DNA from: Brucella anthropi ATCC 49188
GTDB taxonomy: Bacteria > Pseudomonadota > Alphaproteobacteria > Rhizobiales > Rhizobiaceae
Direction: 5' to 3'
NCBI RefSeq assembly: GCF_000017405.1
Contig: NC_009672.1
Location: 1-57,138, forward strand
DNA length: 57,138 nt
The notes under the pieces are model-generated. The model was not told the DNA's origin. It searched no databases and worked only from the letters and a program-made list of their open reading frames with translations. Of this stretch, positions 26,159-35,620 are shown piece by piece. The translations under genes and the position numbers were made by a program. Each line of letters starts with the position of its first letter. Position 1 is the first letter of the stretch.

Positions 26159-27142
26159 CTATCGGTTTTCACGAAAACAGATGACGTGATCGAAACCCGG
26201 ATAAGCTCTCTTCCTGAAACTGAATGTTGCAAGAAGGCCCAATCCCAGAATTGCGAAAACACCCCCTACGACCAACACGACAGATGTCGTCGCCGATATA
26301 AAACTGCCGAATATCAACACCGCTGCCATCGAAGCTATGGCTATCGCCCACTCAACCTTGCGGGGCTTTGGCATCAGATGCCACGTCTCCGGATCAATAC
26401 CGGCTTCAACGAAAATATCCGGGTCGAAACGCAAATTCGAGCGAGCTGCCATGTTCTGTAGCAGAGCAATACGCAGGGCGTCAGCATTGACGAACCACAG
26501 ACATTGCATGCCACGTTCCCGCAATGACATTGGAAGCGAATACTCGCTCTGCGTTCCGTCGGGCATTTTATAACCGAACGCTATCCGAGGCTCCCGCACG
26601 GGCCCTTTCAAAATGAGACGCACGTCATAACGTGCCATCTGATCGGGCGCTATGCGCGCCCATTCGATTACCGTGCCTTGCTGATCCGCAAGCCCATCAC
26701 CTGTTCCATATTGGACATTCTGTGGTGTTATCGTGATCCAGGCACCAGCCAAAAGACCAGCGCGCGCAAACATGAAGACCGGAACAAGAAGCATTGCTGC
26801 GATGAGTGTCGATACAATGAGGGCTATCGGATCATGGTCAAGGCTGGGTCGGATGAGAAACGTGAGTGCAGGAAGCGCCAACGCAACACACGACAAGAGC
26901 ATGGCAATGCCAAAACACGTCCATCGCGTTGCCGTGATATCAGGGATACCGGTAAGCGAGCGGTTCTGTCGGTTAGTTGAATCGAATGCTATGATCCGCA
27001 CAACCGAATCTTGATGCCGCGTTGTTGGACTAACATGAGGTCGGGACACTGACGCCCGCTGCTTTGCCAGTTTCGGCTTCATCTTTCGCTTTGCAGTCTG
27101 TTTCACCCTTATTGCCGTACCTGTTGCTTCATCTCTCCTCAC
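26159..27142 (-). CDS. Predicted multi-pass membrane protein, unknown function
   Basis: This 327-aa protein starts with a basic hydrophilic region of about 70 residues. Two hydrophobic segments follow (about 75-95 and 105-130), then a soluble middle of about 130 residues ('GTVIEWARIAPDQMARYDVRL', in parts, and 'PMSLRERGMQCLWFVNADALR'), and two more hydrophobic segments (about 262-305). The frame opens with GTG at 27142; ATG at 27082 (residue 21) is an alternative and neither has a strong ribosome site. The soluble part resembles PH-like domains of small membrane proteins only vaguely. It is convergent with the sortase gene; no functional tie is evident. Confidence 0.6.
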   Translation of the reverse strand: MRRDEATGTAIRVKQTAKRKMKPKLAKQRASVSRPHVSPTTRHQDSVVRIIAFDSTNRQNRSLTGIPDITATRWTCFGIAMLLSCVALALPALTFLIRPSLDHDPIALIVSTLIAAMLLVPVFMFARAGLLAGAWITITPQNVQYGTGDGLADQQGTVIEWARIAPDQMARYDVRLILKGPVREPRIAFGYKMPDGTQSEYSLPMSLRERGMQCLWFVNADALRIALLQNMAARSNLRFDPDIFVEAGIDPETWHLMPKPRKVEWAIAIASMAAVLIFGSFISATTSVVLVVGGVFAILGLGLLATFSFRKRAYPGFDHVICFRENR

Positions 27143-27279
27143 ATACCACCCAAGCTTGCGCGCAACTTAATGTGGCGCCGCCTTCCAAATCGATCAAACA
27201 CGAGGGCAATCTTGCTTGGCTTAAAGATACCCCCGCAAGGAAAGCTCTTGTCACGCACTGCAATCTGTCTCTTATGAAA

Positions 27280-27450
27280 TCAGCGAGCGACCCATGCAAC
27301 TTGATCTTTCGCTTTTTCGGATCTTTGGTCCCATGTTGATGAACGCGGATCGATGAGGAGCTGATTATCAATACGCTCCTTATCGCGCACTTCGGTCGGA
27401 ATAAGTGGTTCAAGCATTGACCATTCGAAATCCGTCAAATCACATACTCT
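27280..27450 (-). pseudogene. Remnant of an IS5-family transposase N-terminus
   Basis: Read on the minus strand, 27450-27280 encodes 'DLTDFEWSMLEPLIPTEVR', the well-known start of IS5/IS427-type transposases. It then departs from the family within a few residues and stops after 56 codons. No start codon is in place (a TGA follows the nearest ATG), and no catalytic DDE part or terminal repeats remain. The rest of the 355-bp gap (27143-27497) holds no gene I can support. Confidence 0.7.
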
Positions 27451-27497
27451 TTTATGGGTATGTCACATAGCACACCAAGCACGGCCCGCCCATCGTT

Positions 27498-28262
27498 CTA
27501 AAGAACTTCGCCCCCGTCGATGACCAGCGCGAGACCAGTCACGAAAGCCGACTGCGGCGAGGCGAGGTATACTATACCGGCTGCAATTTCCTCTGGCGAT
27601 GCCCAGCGCCCCATCGGTATTGTTTCGGCGACGTAGTTTTCGAGAGCCTCTCGACCACCCATCTGCTGTTCAAAGCCAGCATTGAAAGGCGTATCGACAA
27701 ATCCCGGACAAAGCGCATTGAACCGGATGTTCTCCCGCGCATAGTCAGCCGCCATCTGCCGTACCATCGCCACCGCTGCATGCTTGGTGGTGGCATAGGA
27801 AATCATGCCGCGATCATACTGGCATCCGGAATTGGAGGCAGTAATAATCACCGATCCCCCGCCCTGCGCCCGCATTGGCGCAAGCGCGGCCTGCGCCACA
27901 ACAAAATGCGACCGCACATTCAACGCCCACGCCAGATCCATCTGGGCAGGCGTCACATCCTCCAGTTTGCCTGCAATCTGGATGCCGACATGCGAATGCA
28001 CAACATCAAGTCGTCCGTAACGAGCGGCAACGCCGGAAACTGTTTCTGTGATGGCGGCGTCATCACGGGCATCGAGCACTGCGCTCTCCGCCTGCCCTCC
28101 GGCATCTCTGATCGCCTGCGCAGTCGCTTCAGCAAGTTCCGCGCGAAGATCCGTAACTACAACGGTTGCGCCTTCTGCCGCCATGGCAATCGCGCCTGCG
28201 CGGCCGATACCTGATCCGGCGCCAGTGACAAGGGCAACCCGGCCCTCAAGACAAGATTTCAT
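27498..28262 (-). CDS. Short-chain dehydrogenase/reductase (FabG-like)
   Basis: This 254-aa classical SDR has the cofactor motif 'TGAGSGIG' (about 13-20), Asp at the end of the second strand in 'VVTDLRAE' suggesting NAD(H) preference, and catalytic Ser in 'ITASNSG' with Tyr/Lys of 'YATTK'. It ends with 'FVTGLALVIDGGEVL', typical of the family. It is the last gene of the minus-strand polyamine-type importer operon, 65 bp after the second permease. It may act on a product of the imported compound. The exact substrate cannot be inferred. Confidence 0.87.
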   Translation of the reverse strand: MKSCLEGRVALVTGAGSGIGRAGAIAMAAEGATVVVTDLRAELAEATAQAIRDAGGQAESAVLDARDDAAITETVSGVAARYGRLDVVHSHVGIQIAGKLEDVTPAQMDLAWALNVRSHFVVAQAALAPMRAQGGGSVIITASNSGCQYDRGMISYATTKHAAVAMVRQMAADYARENIRFNALCPGFVDTPFNAGFEQQMGGREALENYVAETIPMGRWASPEEIAAGIVYLASPQSAFVTGLALVIDGGEVL

Positions 28263-28327
28263 GATTTTTTCCCTAGAATGATCGCGGAGAACAGGAGGAA
28301 GGCAGGCGCTTGAAATGCTTTTGGCAT

Positions 28328-29131
28328 CTAATGACCTGCCGGTTTCCCGCGCCGGAGAATGATTTGTGCGAAGACAAGCAGCAGCAGAGAGAACACCATT
28401 ACCATCGTGCCGATGGCATTGATCTCCGGCGTCACTCCGCGACGGATTGACGAAAAGATGTAGATCGGAAGGGTCGTTTCTGGCCCGGCAACAAAGAAAG
28501 CGATGATGAAATCATCGAAACTGAAGGTGAAACTGAGCAGGAATCCGGCCATTATCGCAGGCATCAGCATTGGCAGGGTTACTTGCCGGAAGGTGCCGAT
28601 TGGCCCTGCACCGAGATCGAAGGAAGCTTCCAGCAAAGAACGATCCATGCCGTCGATACGGGCACGCACCAGAATGATAACGAGAGACATGGTGAACAGC
28701 ACATGCGCCGCTATGAGCGAGCCATACCCCAAAGAGAGCTTCAAACCCGTCACCGCCTGAAGCCAGGGATTAACGGTGTTGAATACGGTCACCAACGCGA
28801 TCAGCGTTGCAATGCCGATGACAATGCCTGGGATCATCACTGCAATATAGATGAGGGCATCAAAGAGAACGCGCAATTTTCCTTTCAGGCCCGTCAATGC
28901 AATCGCAGCCATCGTGCCAAGCAGGCAAGACAGGAACGCCGATGTCAACGCGACTGATGCCGAAGTCTTGAGAGCATCGATAACGAATGGGTTGTCGAGT
29001 GCCTTGGAATACCATTGCGTCGAGAAACCCTGAAGCTGGCTCGCCGATCGGCCCGCAGAAAAGCTGAACAGCGCGATAATCCCGATAGGAAGATAGAGGA
29101 ACAGATAAACTGCAAAAGCATAAATGCGCAT
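28328..29131 (-). CDS. Polyamine-type ABC transporter permease (PotC type)
   Basis: This 267-aa inner-membrane permease has about six membrane segments. The ATPase-docking loop reads 'EASFDLGAGPIGTFRQVTLP' (about 165-184). Near the end, 'FSFDDFIIAFFVAGPETTLP' is characteristic of PotC-like subunits of spermidine/putrescine-class importers. It follows the PotB-like gene by 7 bp and is probably expressed from the promoter upstream of the ATPase gene. Confidence 0.9.
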   Translation of the reverse strand: MRIYAFAVYLFLYLPIGIIALFSFSAGRSASQLQGFSTQWYSKALDNPFVIDALKTSASVALTSAFLSCLLGTMAAIALTGLKGKLRVLFDALIYIAVMIPGIVIGIATLIALVTVFNTVNPWLQAVTGLKLSLGYGSLIAAHVLFTMSLVIILVRARIDGMDRSLLEASFDLGAGPIGTFRQVTLPMLMPAIMAGFLLSFTFSFDDFIIAFFVAGPETTLPIYIFSSIRRGVTPEINAIGTMVMVFSLLLLVFAQIILRRGKPAGH

Positions 29132-29138
29132 GGTTTCC

Positions 29139-29996
29139 TCACATCAAACTGACATCGTCGCGCGCTGTCCCCATCAAGCGCAGGAAACGCATGTAAAGGG
29201 AGACGACAAGCAACATGATCGCCACCAGCGTTATCGACACGGCGGAGCCGAACGCCCAGTTACGCGATTGCAGGAAAAGGTCGACCAGCGCATTTCCGAC
29301 GAAGAAAACGTTGCCTCCACCCAGCATCTGCGGGATGAGATATTCACCCATGAGCAGAATGAAGACGAGCATCGAGCCGGTTGCCACGCCGGGGAGCGAC
29401 AGGGGCAGGGTAATCTGCAGGAAACGCCGCCAGGGTGGCGTCCCAAGATCGTCTGCCGCTTCCAACAGCCGTCGGTCGAGTTTTTCGAGACTCACATAGA
29501 TCGGGAAGAACATCAGCGGCAGATAACCGTAGACGATGCCCACCAGAACGGCGAAAGGCGTATTGATCAGGCGGAACTCACCGAGCCCGAACGCCGACAG
29601 CAATTGGGGAATTCCCCGCCCGCCAAGAAGAAAGATCCACGCATAGGAGCGGATCAGGATCGAAGTCCAGAATGGCACAATCACCAACACAAGCAGCAAT
29701 GTTCGCCACTGCTTGCCGACCCGCAATGCAAGATAATAGGCCAGCGGATAAGCGATCAGCAGCGCCGCGATGGTGCCGATGGGCGCCAGCGTCAATGTGT
29801 TGCGGAATGCGGCCCAGCGACTTCCCAGATTGGCGTACTGCGCAAGGGTGAAAGCCGGCTCGTAACCGCCAGCTGCCCCGCGCTCCCCGAAGGAATAGAC
29901 GAGGACGACCGCCAGCGGCAGTACAAGGAGCGCAGCGTACCACAGGCCCGCCGGCCCCAGCAGGAGCCAGCGCATTTTTCGCTGAGACAGTGCCAT
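29139..29996 (-). CDS. Polyamine-type ABC transporter permease (PotB type)
   Basis: This 285-aa permease has six predicted membrane segments. It carries a large periplasmic loop after the first and the docking loop 'EAADDLGTPPWRRFLQITLP' (about 182-201). 'LMGEYLIPQMLGGGNVFFVG' is typical of PotB-like subunits. It forms the heterodimeric channel with the PotC-like protein encoded next. It lies 12 bp after the binding-protein gene, within one operon. Confidence 0.9.
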   Translation of the reverse strand: MALSQRKMRWLLLGPAGLWYAALLVLPLAVVLVYSFGERGAAGGYEPAFTLAQYANLGSRWAAFRNTLTLAPIGTIAALLIAYPLAYYLALRVGKQWRTLLLVLVIVPFWTSILIRSYAWIFLLGGRGIPQLLSAFGLGEFRLINTPFAVLVGIVYGYLPLMFFPIYVSLEKLDRRLLEAADDLGTPPWRRFLQITLPLSLPGVATGSMLVFILLMGEYLIPQMLGGGNVFFVGNALVDLFLQSRNWAFGSAVSITLVAIMLLVVSLYMRFLRLMGTARDDVSLM

Positions 29997-30008
29997 TGTG
30001 TCCGTCCG

Positions 30009-31163
30009 TTATGCCGATTTGAAGCGGGCAATAAGTTCTGCCCGGTTTGGATCGGTCAACGTGACCGCCGCCCCGAACTCCAGTGTCGACAGAAGTTCCG
30101 CCGCCGGATGAAGGATAGGATCATTGCGCATTTCCTCCGGCACCAGAGCTTCGACGCGTGCGTCGGGCACCGGATAACCATGGAAGAGTTCCTCGCGCGC
30201 ATTGACCGAAGGATCGAGCAGGAAGTTCAGCAATGCGTAAGCGCCTTCACGATTGGGCGCGCTTGTGGGAATGGTATAGAAATCGGACCAGATTTCGCCG
30301 CCTTCCTTTCCGAGCGTGTATTGGATTTCCGGCAGATCGCGATTCATCTGTTTCGCATCTCCGGTCCAGCACATCGTCAGCCAGGCATCGCCGTTACGCA
30401 TGGAGGGCTGATAGTCGGAGGTGATGGCAAAGAGATGCGGCTTCACCTCGATCAGCAGTTTCTCTGCATCGGCCAATTCCTTCGGATCGACGGAATTGAA
30501 CGAATAGCCGTAATATTTCAGGGCATTTCCGATAGCGGTCAGCTGATAGTCGTGGATAATTGTGCGACCTGAAAAGTCGGTTTTGGTCCGGTCGAAAAAA
30601 TCCTTCCAGCTGGTGAAAGGTGTCTTCGCCTTGTTGCTGTCCCAGGCCATACCCGTTGTGCCCCATAGTTTTGGGATACCGTAGAGCTTGCCGTCGACAG
30701 TGCCGGGCGTTGCGAAACGCGCCTCGAAGGACTCGGCGTTGTAGTTGGGTATTTTTGTCAGATCGAGTGGCTCTATCATCTTGCTGTCGGCATAGGTGCT
30801 GATAGCGTAGTTCGTAGCGACCACAATATCCCAGCCTGCTCCACCGGCCTGCAGCTTGGCGAACATTTCCTCGTTTGAACCGAAAACATTCACTTGCACC
30901 GCTGCGCCAGTCGCTTTCTGGAAGGCCGCCAAATTGTCGGGGTCCTGATAATTTGGCCATGTTGCGATCGAAACCCGGTCACCAATGTCGCCTGCCCAGG
31001 AACGTGTTGGCAAAAGTCCCGGTATTGCGCCCGCCAGGACCGCCGTTGCGGCACCCAATCCGGTCACGCCCAAAAAATGGCGGCGTGTAACCGAACCTTT
31101 CTGGTAACGGCGCAGTTCTTCCATGAAAGTCTGCCGGGAAACCGGCTTGTCGTTCTTCGTCAT
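30009..31163 (-). CDS. Polyamine-type ABC transporter substrate-binding protein (PotD type), Tat-exported
   Basis: This 384-aa periplasmic protein begins with about 25 hydrophilic residues and then the twin-arginine signal 'TRRHFLGVTGLG', a hydrophobic stretch and a likely cleavage near 'RSWAGDI'. The mature part has PotD-family features: 'ATWPNYQDPDNLAAFQKATG', 'GWDIVVATNYAISTY' and 'GIPKLWGTTGMAWDSNKA'. Export in a folded state is therefore likely. It follows the ATPase gene by 89 bp and precedes the two permease genes. The ligand could be a polyamine or an opine-like amine. Confidence 0.9.
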   Translation of the reverse strand: MTKNDKPVSRQTFMEELRRYQKGSVTRRHFLGVTGLGAATAVLAGAIPGLLPTRSWAGDIGDRVSIATWPNYQDPDNLAAFQKATGAAVQVNVFGSNEEMFAKLQAGGAGWDIVVATNYAISTYADSKMIEPLDLTKIPNYNAESFEARFATPGTVDGKLYGIPKLWGTTGMAWDSNKAKTPFTSWKDFFDRTKTDFSGRTIIHDYQLTAIGNALKYYGYSFNSVDPKELADAEKLLIEVKPHLFAITSDYQPSMRNGDAWLTMCWTGDAKQMNRDLPEIQYTLGKEGGEIWSDFYTIPTSAPNREGAYALLNFLLDPSVNAREELFHGYPVPDARVEALVPEEMRNDPILHPAAELLSTLEFGAAVTLTDPNRAELIARFKSA

Positions 31164-31252
31164 TTCATCCCTCCCGTTTATTGTCAGCAGATCGAATTTG
31201 GCGCTTGAGGTTTGTCCTCACGGATGCCAGCCAGACGCCAAACTCGCAAAAC

Positions 31253-32386
31253 TCATTCGCCACGCTCAAGGATCAGTCCTGCTCCACGATCCCAGACAAG
31301 ATGCGCGCTCGAGCCCACTTCGACGCCCGGCAATGCTCTTTCCGCCTGCCTCGGAACCAGAACCTGCAATTGGCCCAGAACCGGGTGCGTCAGCAGGAAT
31401 TCGATGTGCTCGCCGAGGAAAATCTTGTTGGCAACCTGTACTTCAATCGTCTGCTCCCCCTCCGTTGGGGAGATAGTCAGGCGCAGCGCTTCAGGTCGGA
31501 TCATGACGTCGACAACATCGCCGGGCGCCACAGCAAAAGCTGTCTCAACTACCACCTTGTGGCCCGAAGCCAGGCTCACCGCCACATCGTCACCGTCGGT
31601 ATGTTCGACCTTCCCGGCGAGAATGTTGGCGCGCCCAACAAAGTTGGCAACATAGCGATTGGCAGGACGGTCATAGAGTTCGCGCGGCGTCCCTATCTGA
31701 GCGATACGACCATGCCCCATGATGCAGATGCGGTCGGACATCGACAATGCTTCCTGCTGATCATGAGTGACGAGAACGAAAGTGATGCCCAGCTCGCGTT
31801 GTAGCGACAAAAGTTCAAGCTGCATCTCGGTCCGAAGCTTGGCGTCGAGTGCGGCCATGGGTTCATCGAGCAGCAATATCTTTGGCTCGTTCACGATCGC
31901 ACGGGCAAGTGCCACGCGCTGTTGCTGGCCACCCGACATCTCCCAGATCCGCCGCCCGCCGAAATCAGCAAGGCGAACGGTTTCCAATGCTTTTGCGACG
32001 CGAAGCGCGATTTCGGCCTTTGCCAATCGCGGTCGACGCTGCCTCAATCCATAAGCCACATTCTGGGCTACGGTCATGTGCGGGAAGAGAGCGTAGCTTT
32101 GAAATACCATATTGACGGGGCGCTTGTAGGCCGGTGTCGTCCCCACCTCTGACCCGTCGATCAATATTTCGCCTTCGCTTGGCTGCTCGAATCCGGCTAA
32201 CATCCTCAGTGCTGTCGTCTTGCCGCAGCCCGATGGTCCGAGAAAGGAAAGAAACTCCCCTCGCCGGATTCGCAGGTTCAGCTGACTGGCTGCAAGTACG
32301 GCACCATAGCGTTTCGTGGTGCCGACAAATTCCGCAACAGTGTCGCTGCTTCGACCAACAGAAGCCTCGGTAGCGTATACCATCAA
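31253..32386 (-). CDS. Polyamine-type ABC transporter ATP-binding protein (PotA type)
   Basis: This 377-aa ATPase has Walker A 'GPSGCGKTT' (about 52-60), signature 'MSGGQQQR' (Met instead of Leu), Walker B 'ILLLDEPMAALD', and the switch His in 'LVTHDQQEALSMSD'. After residue about 250 a TOBE domain binds small ligands and may regulate uptake. It is the first gene of the minus-strand operon and is divergent from the LuxR-type regulator. Confidence 0.92.
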   Translation of the reverse strand: MMVYATEASVGRSSDTVAEFVGTTKRYGAVLAASQLNLRIRRGEFLSFLGPSGCGKTTALRMLAGFEQPSEGEILIDGSEVGTTPAYKRPVNMVFQSYALFPHMTVAQNVAYGLRQRRPRLAKAEIALRVAKALETVRLADFGGRRIWEMSGGQQQRVALARAIVNEPKILLLDEPMAALDAKLRTEMQLELLSLQRELGITFVLVTHDQQEALSMSDRICIMGHGRIAQIGTPRELYDRPANRYVANFVGRANILAGKVEHTDGDDVAVSLASGHKVVVETAFAVAPGDVVDVMIRPEALRLTISPTEGEQTIEVQVANKIFLGEHIEFLLTHPVLGQLQVLVPRQAERALPGVEVGSSAHLVWDRGAGLILERGE

Positions 32387-32442
32387 AATATATTCCCCTA
32401 GAGAGCTTTGCCTAAAGCGGCATATCCCTTATTTTGAGAAAA

Positions 32443-32465
32443 ACATATAAAACTAGTCGATATGT
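32443..32465. promoter_or_regulatory. Inverted repeat in the divergent importer/LuxR-regulator promoter region
   Basis: ACATAT (32443-32448) and ATATGT (32460-32465) are inverted around an 11-bp spacer within the AT-rich 116-bp gap between the ATPase gene and the regulator gene. It may be an operator for the LuxR-type protein. The sequence is AT-rich, so chance is possible. Confidence 0.35.
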
Positions 32466-32502
32466 GTATATATCACAAAAGGCATAGAGACGGAGATTCC
32501 GA

Positions 32503-33291
32503 ATGAACTGGGCGCAGACGTCTGCACGGGTCATTGATGCGTTACACCAGCCACATTTTCCAGCAACGCTGATCGAAGCGATCCGCAGCGTGGTGCCTTT
32601 CGAGCATACGGTGACCTTCGCCTATTGTGGCAACCGGCGCCCCATCGCTCTGCATTCAGAATTCCCCGTATGGAAACACAAGGTTATGGTCGAGGACTAT
32701 CAGGAAGGACCTTATCTCCTCGATCCATTTTACCTGCAATCATCCCGGCCCGGTGATCCCCGCCTCGTACGATTGCGGGATATGGCACCCGACCGTTTTT
32801 ATCAGGGAGAGTATTTCCGTAACTACTATGTCCAAACGGAACTGGCCGAAGAAATCGGGTTCATGTTCAATGTTGAACCAAATATCTGCATTGTAATTTC
32901 TGCCATGCGAACTTCAAAGCCGTTTTCTGCGCATGAATTTCGCAAGCTGGGGGAACTGGTGCCATTCATTGGTGCAGTAGGACGGCACAATTGGGCGGAC
33001 TTGTCGAAGCAATTCACCCAAACCTCTCAGCAACCGGAAACAGACAATCTTTCAAAAATCATCCAGCATGCTTTTCGCAATCTGGGACGTCAGATTTTAA
33101 CCACCCGTGAGGTGGAGGTAACAGAGTATATTCTGAAAGGCTATTCAGCCGAAGCGACCGCACATGCTTTAGGAATATCATGTGGAACCGTGCGCATCCA
33201 TCGACGCAATATATACGGTAAACTTCACATCAATTCGCAGGGAGAGCTGTTCTCACGATTTATCAGCGCGATGACAGGGCAGGATAACTAG
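32503..33291 (+). CDS. LuxR-family (GerE-type HTH) transcriptional regulator
   Basis: This 262-aa protein has an N-terminal region of about 170 residues without a phospho-acceptor domain and a C-terminal GerE-type HTH (about 196-258). The HTH includes 'LTTREVEVTEYILKGYSAEA' and 'ALGISCGTVRIHRRNIYGKL'. The N-terminal part ('TLIEAIRSVVPFEHTVTFAY') does not show the conserved residues of acyl-homoserine-lactone receptors, so quorum sensing is not supported. It is divergent from the polyamine-type importer operon, which it probably regulates in response to the imported compound or its metabolite. Confidence 0.82.
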   Translation: MNWAQTSARVIDALHQPHFPATLIEAIRSVVPFEHTVTFAYCGNRRPIALHSEFPVWKHKVMVEDYQEGPYLLDPFYLQSSRPGDPRLVRLRDMAPDRFYQGEYFRNYYVQTELAEEIGFMFNVEPNICIVISAMRTSKPFSAHEFRKLGELVPFIGAVGRHNWADLSKQFTQTSQQPETDNLSKIIQHAFRNLGRQILTTREVEVTEYILKGYSAEATAHALGISCGTVRIHRRNIYGKLHINSQGELFSRFISAMTGQDN

Positions 33292-33394
33292 ACTTAGTAC
33301 TGGTTAAATCAAAGCTAGCGGACGGCGGCCGCTGTAATACATGGCTGACAAGAATGTATGCGCACATCCGCCCTTCTTTTAGCGTTAGGAAAGC

Positions 33395-33427
33395 AGGCTC
33401 GCGCAGGTCCTTTGGAGGCGCGAGCCT
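33395..33427 (-). terminator. Hairpin downstream of autotransporter A
   Basis: A perfect 10-bp stem (33395-33404 with 33418-33427) lies 35 bp past the autotransporter stop and 104 bp past the LuxR-type gene on the other strand. The T-run after it on the minus strand is poor (TGCTTTCC). Autotransporter B has a different hairpin at the same relative place. Confidence 0.6.
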
Positions 33428-33461
33428 TGTATTGCGGCGATTTTTGGTTGTGGCTTGTTGG

Positions 33462-35620
33462 TTACCACCTGACGATGAAGCCAGCATTCCCCTTGACGGC
33501 ATAGCTGTCGGTTGAGTGGTTGAGGGAGGTGTTGATGGAGCCCTGGCCGTAGATTGCATATTTGCTGTCGGCCCATGCATAGGTGCCGCCGGCGCCGATG
33601 CCGGCCCAGGTTTTGTCGTTGTCGGTATCGACGTTGACACCAGCCACATTGATGCGGGTGCCGCCGAGGAACTCCTGATAGACATTGGCGATGCCATAGA
33701 CCGATGTGTTGACCATGCGGCCGTCATCCCCCTGCCAGCTGTCCTGATAGTTGGCGGCAAGACCAATGCGTGCCGTCAGGCTGTCGCCATCCTGCATGTG
33801 CACGCGGTTGCCCCAGATGTCGTGGAACGCATCCGCATCGAGTGACGACCACATCAGCTGCGCCTGTGGCGTCAGCGACCAATGTTCGTCGAGCGCAATC
33901 CGCTGCCCCACCTCGGCACTCAGCGCATAGCCGAAGGCCTTTGCGCCATCGGCCAGCCCGCTATTGGCCGTATCGGAGTTGAGATCATTGTCGAACCATG
34001 TCAGCTGGCCCTGCGTATCGACATAGAAGCCGTCATTGCCATACCAGGTTGCGGTCGCGCCAAGGCTCCAGGCGCTGGTGTCGGTATAACCGTCACCGAA
34101 GAACGAGCTGGAATTGCCATGCGCCGTACCATATTGCCCGGTGATCCCGGCAATCAGCTTCCCGTTGGCATCCTCATAGAACTGCCCGTCGACACCGGTC
34201 TGCATGATGAAGCTGTTGATATCCTGCTTCATGCCGGTCGCGCTGTGCGGCTCAAGCCGGTTATGCGCGCCCTCGATGCGCGCCCAGATCCCGCGGCTGT
34301 CGACAGTGCTGCTGCCTGTATTGCTCGCGTCGTTGTCGTTCCCGCTCGTCAGATAGCGATTGCCGACACGTTCCTGCAGCGTGGGCAGTTTGTTGAGCAC
34401 CTGCATGTTCTGCGCATAGCCCTGATAGACCGGAACACCGGCACTATAGCGCGGGTTGTCCGGATCGACCGGGCAGGTATTGGTCTGCTGGCAATCGGGG
34501 GCCGGCGGTTCCTGTGTCGTCTGGCTGGTCAGATACCAGTTGCCGTCCTTGTTGCCGCTGCCCGCCCCCTGTTGCAGCGTATAGGCATAGGCACCGCCCA
34601 CAACCGCCTTCTGACCGTCCTTGGTGGTGTAGTCGCTGACAAGCGAGAAGGTTCCGTTCGACTGACCGGCAACCTCGACCACTTCGATGCCGTTGACAGT
34701 CTGTGCCCCCAGTCCGCCGCGATTGTTGACCTTCAGATTGGTCGTGCCGGATGTGTCACCACCCACCTTCAGGCGATCGGTTTTGGAACTGTCGTCGCCG
34801 AGCACCGTATTGATGACGACCGTGCCACCGGTGCCGGTATAGTTGCCGGTCACGCTCAGTGTCGTACCTGCCGTCTGCTGTGTTCCCATCGTGATGAGAC
34901 CGCCATTCGACAGCGCGGCCAGCGTGGTATCGAAACCGCCAAGATCGAGCGTCCCGTCTGTACCGACAGTGTAGCCCGACGATGCATTGTTGAAGACACC
35001 AGCTGCGCCCTGCTTCAGCGTGCCGCCATCGACATTGGTCGCACCGGTATAGGTGCCGGCCGTATTGAGGGTCAGGGTACCAGTGCCACTTTTGGTCAAA
35101 TCGCCAGCACCAGAGATTACACCGGAGAACTTGCTGTCGAAGCTTTGTTCGACCGTCAGCTTGCCCGATCCAAGTGCAATATCGCCATCGCCCGTCGTGC
35201 CGCTCGCGTCGAAGGCCGCAAGACCGCCGACCGTCGTGTCGAAGCCGCCGAGATCGGCCGTTGCACCCGCCTTGACCTTCAAGGTGCCCGTGCCGAAGGC
35301 ATGGCCAGCGACACCTGCCTTGACCCCGCCATTCTCAACCGTCAGACCGCCCGAGAAGGTGTTGTCGCCGGTAAACGTCGTTGTGCCTGTGCCTTTCTGG
35401 ACCACACCACCCTTGCCATCACCGGTGATGTTGCCGTCAAACTCCGTATCATCGCTCCGGTTGAAGGCCAGCGTGCCGTCACCATAGGCGCTGCTCGAAA
35501 CCGCAACGTCACCCTTGATGCTGCCCGTATTGCCACCGTCACCGATCTGCAGGACACCACCTGTCACCGTCGTCCCGCCGCTATAACTGTTCGCACCCGT
35601 CAGAACCAAGGTGCCGTAGT
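33462..35620 (-). repeat. Copy A of a 2.16-kb direct repeat (3' end of autotransporter A)
   Basis: Bases 33462-35620 match 44236-46394 at a constant offset of 10,774, with no insertion or deletion. I count about a dozen substitutions, mostly silent. Homology ends sharply upstream at 35620/46394, after which the passengers differ apart from short shared stretches. Confidence 0.92.

Noticed and set aside
32503..33291. Quorum-sensing LuxR receptor
   Set aside because: The N-terminal half does not show the conserved acyl-homoserine-lactone pocket residues and there is no luxI-type synthase nearby.
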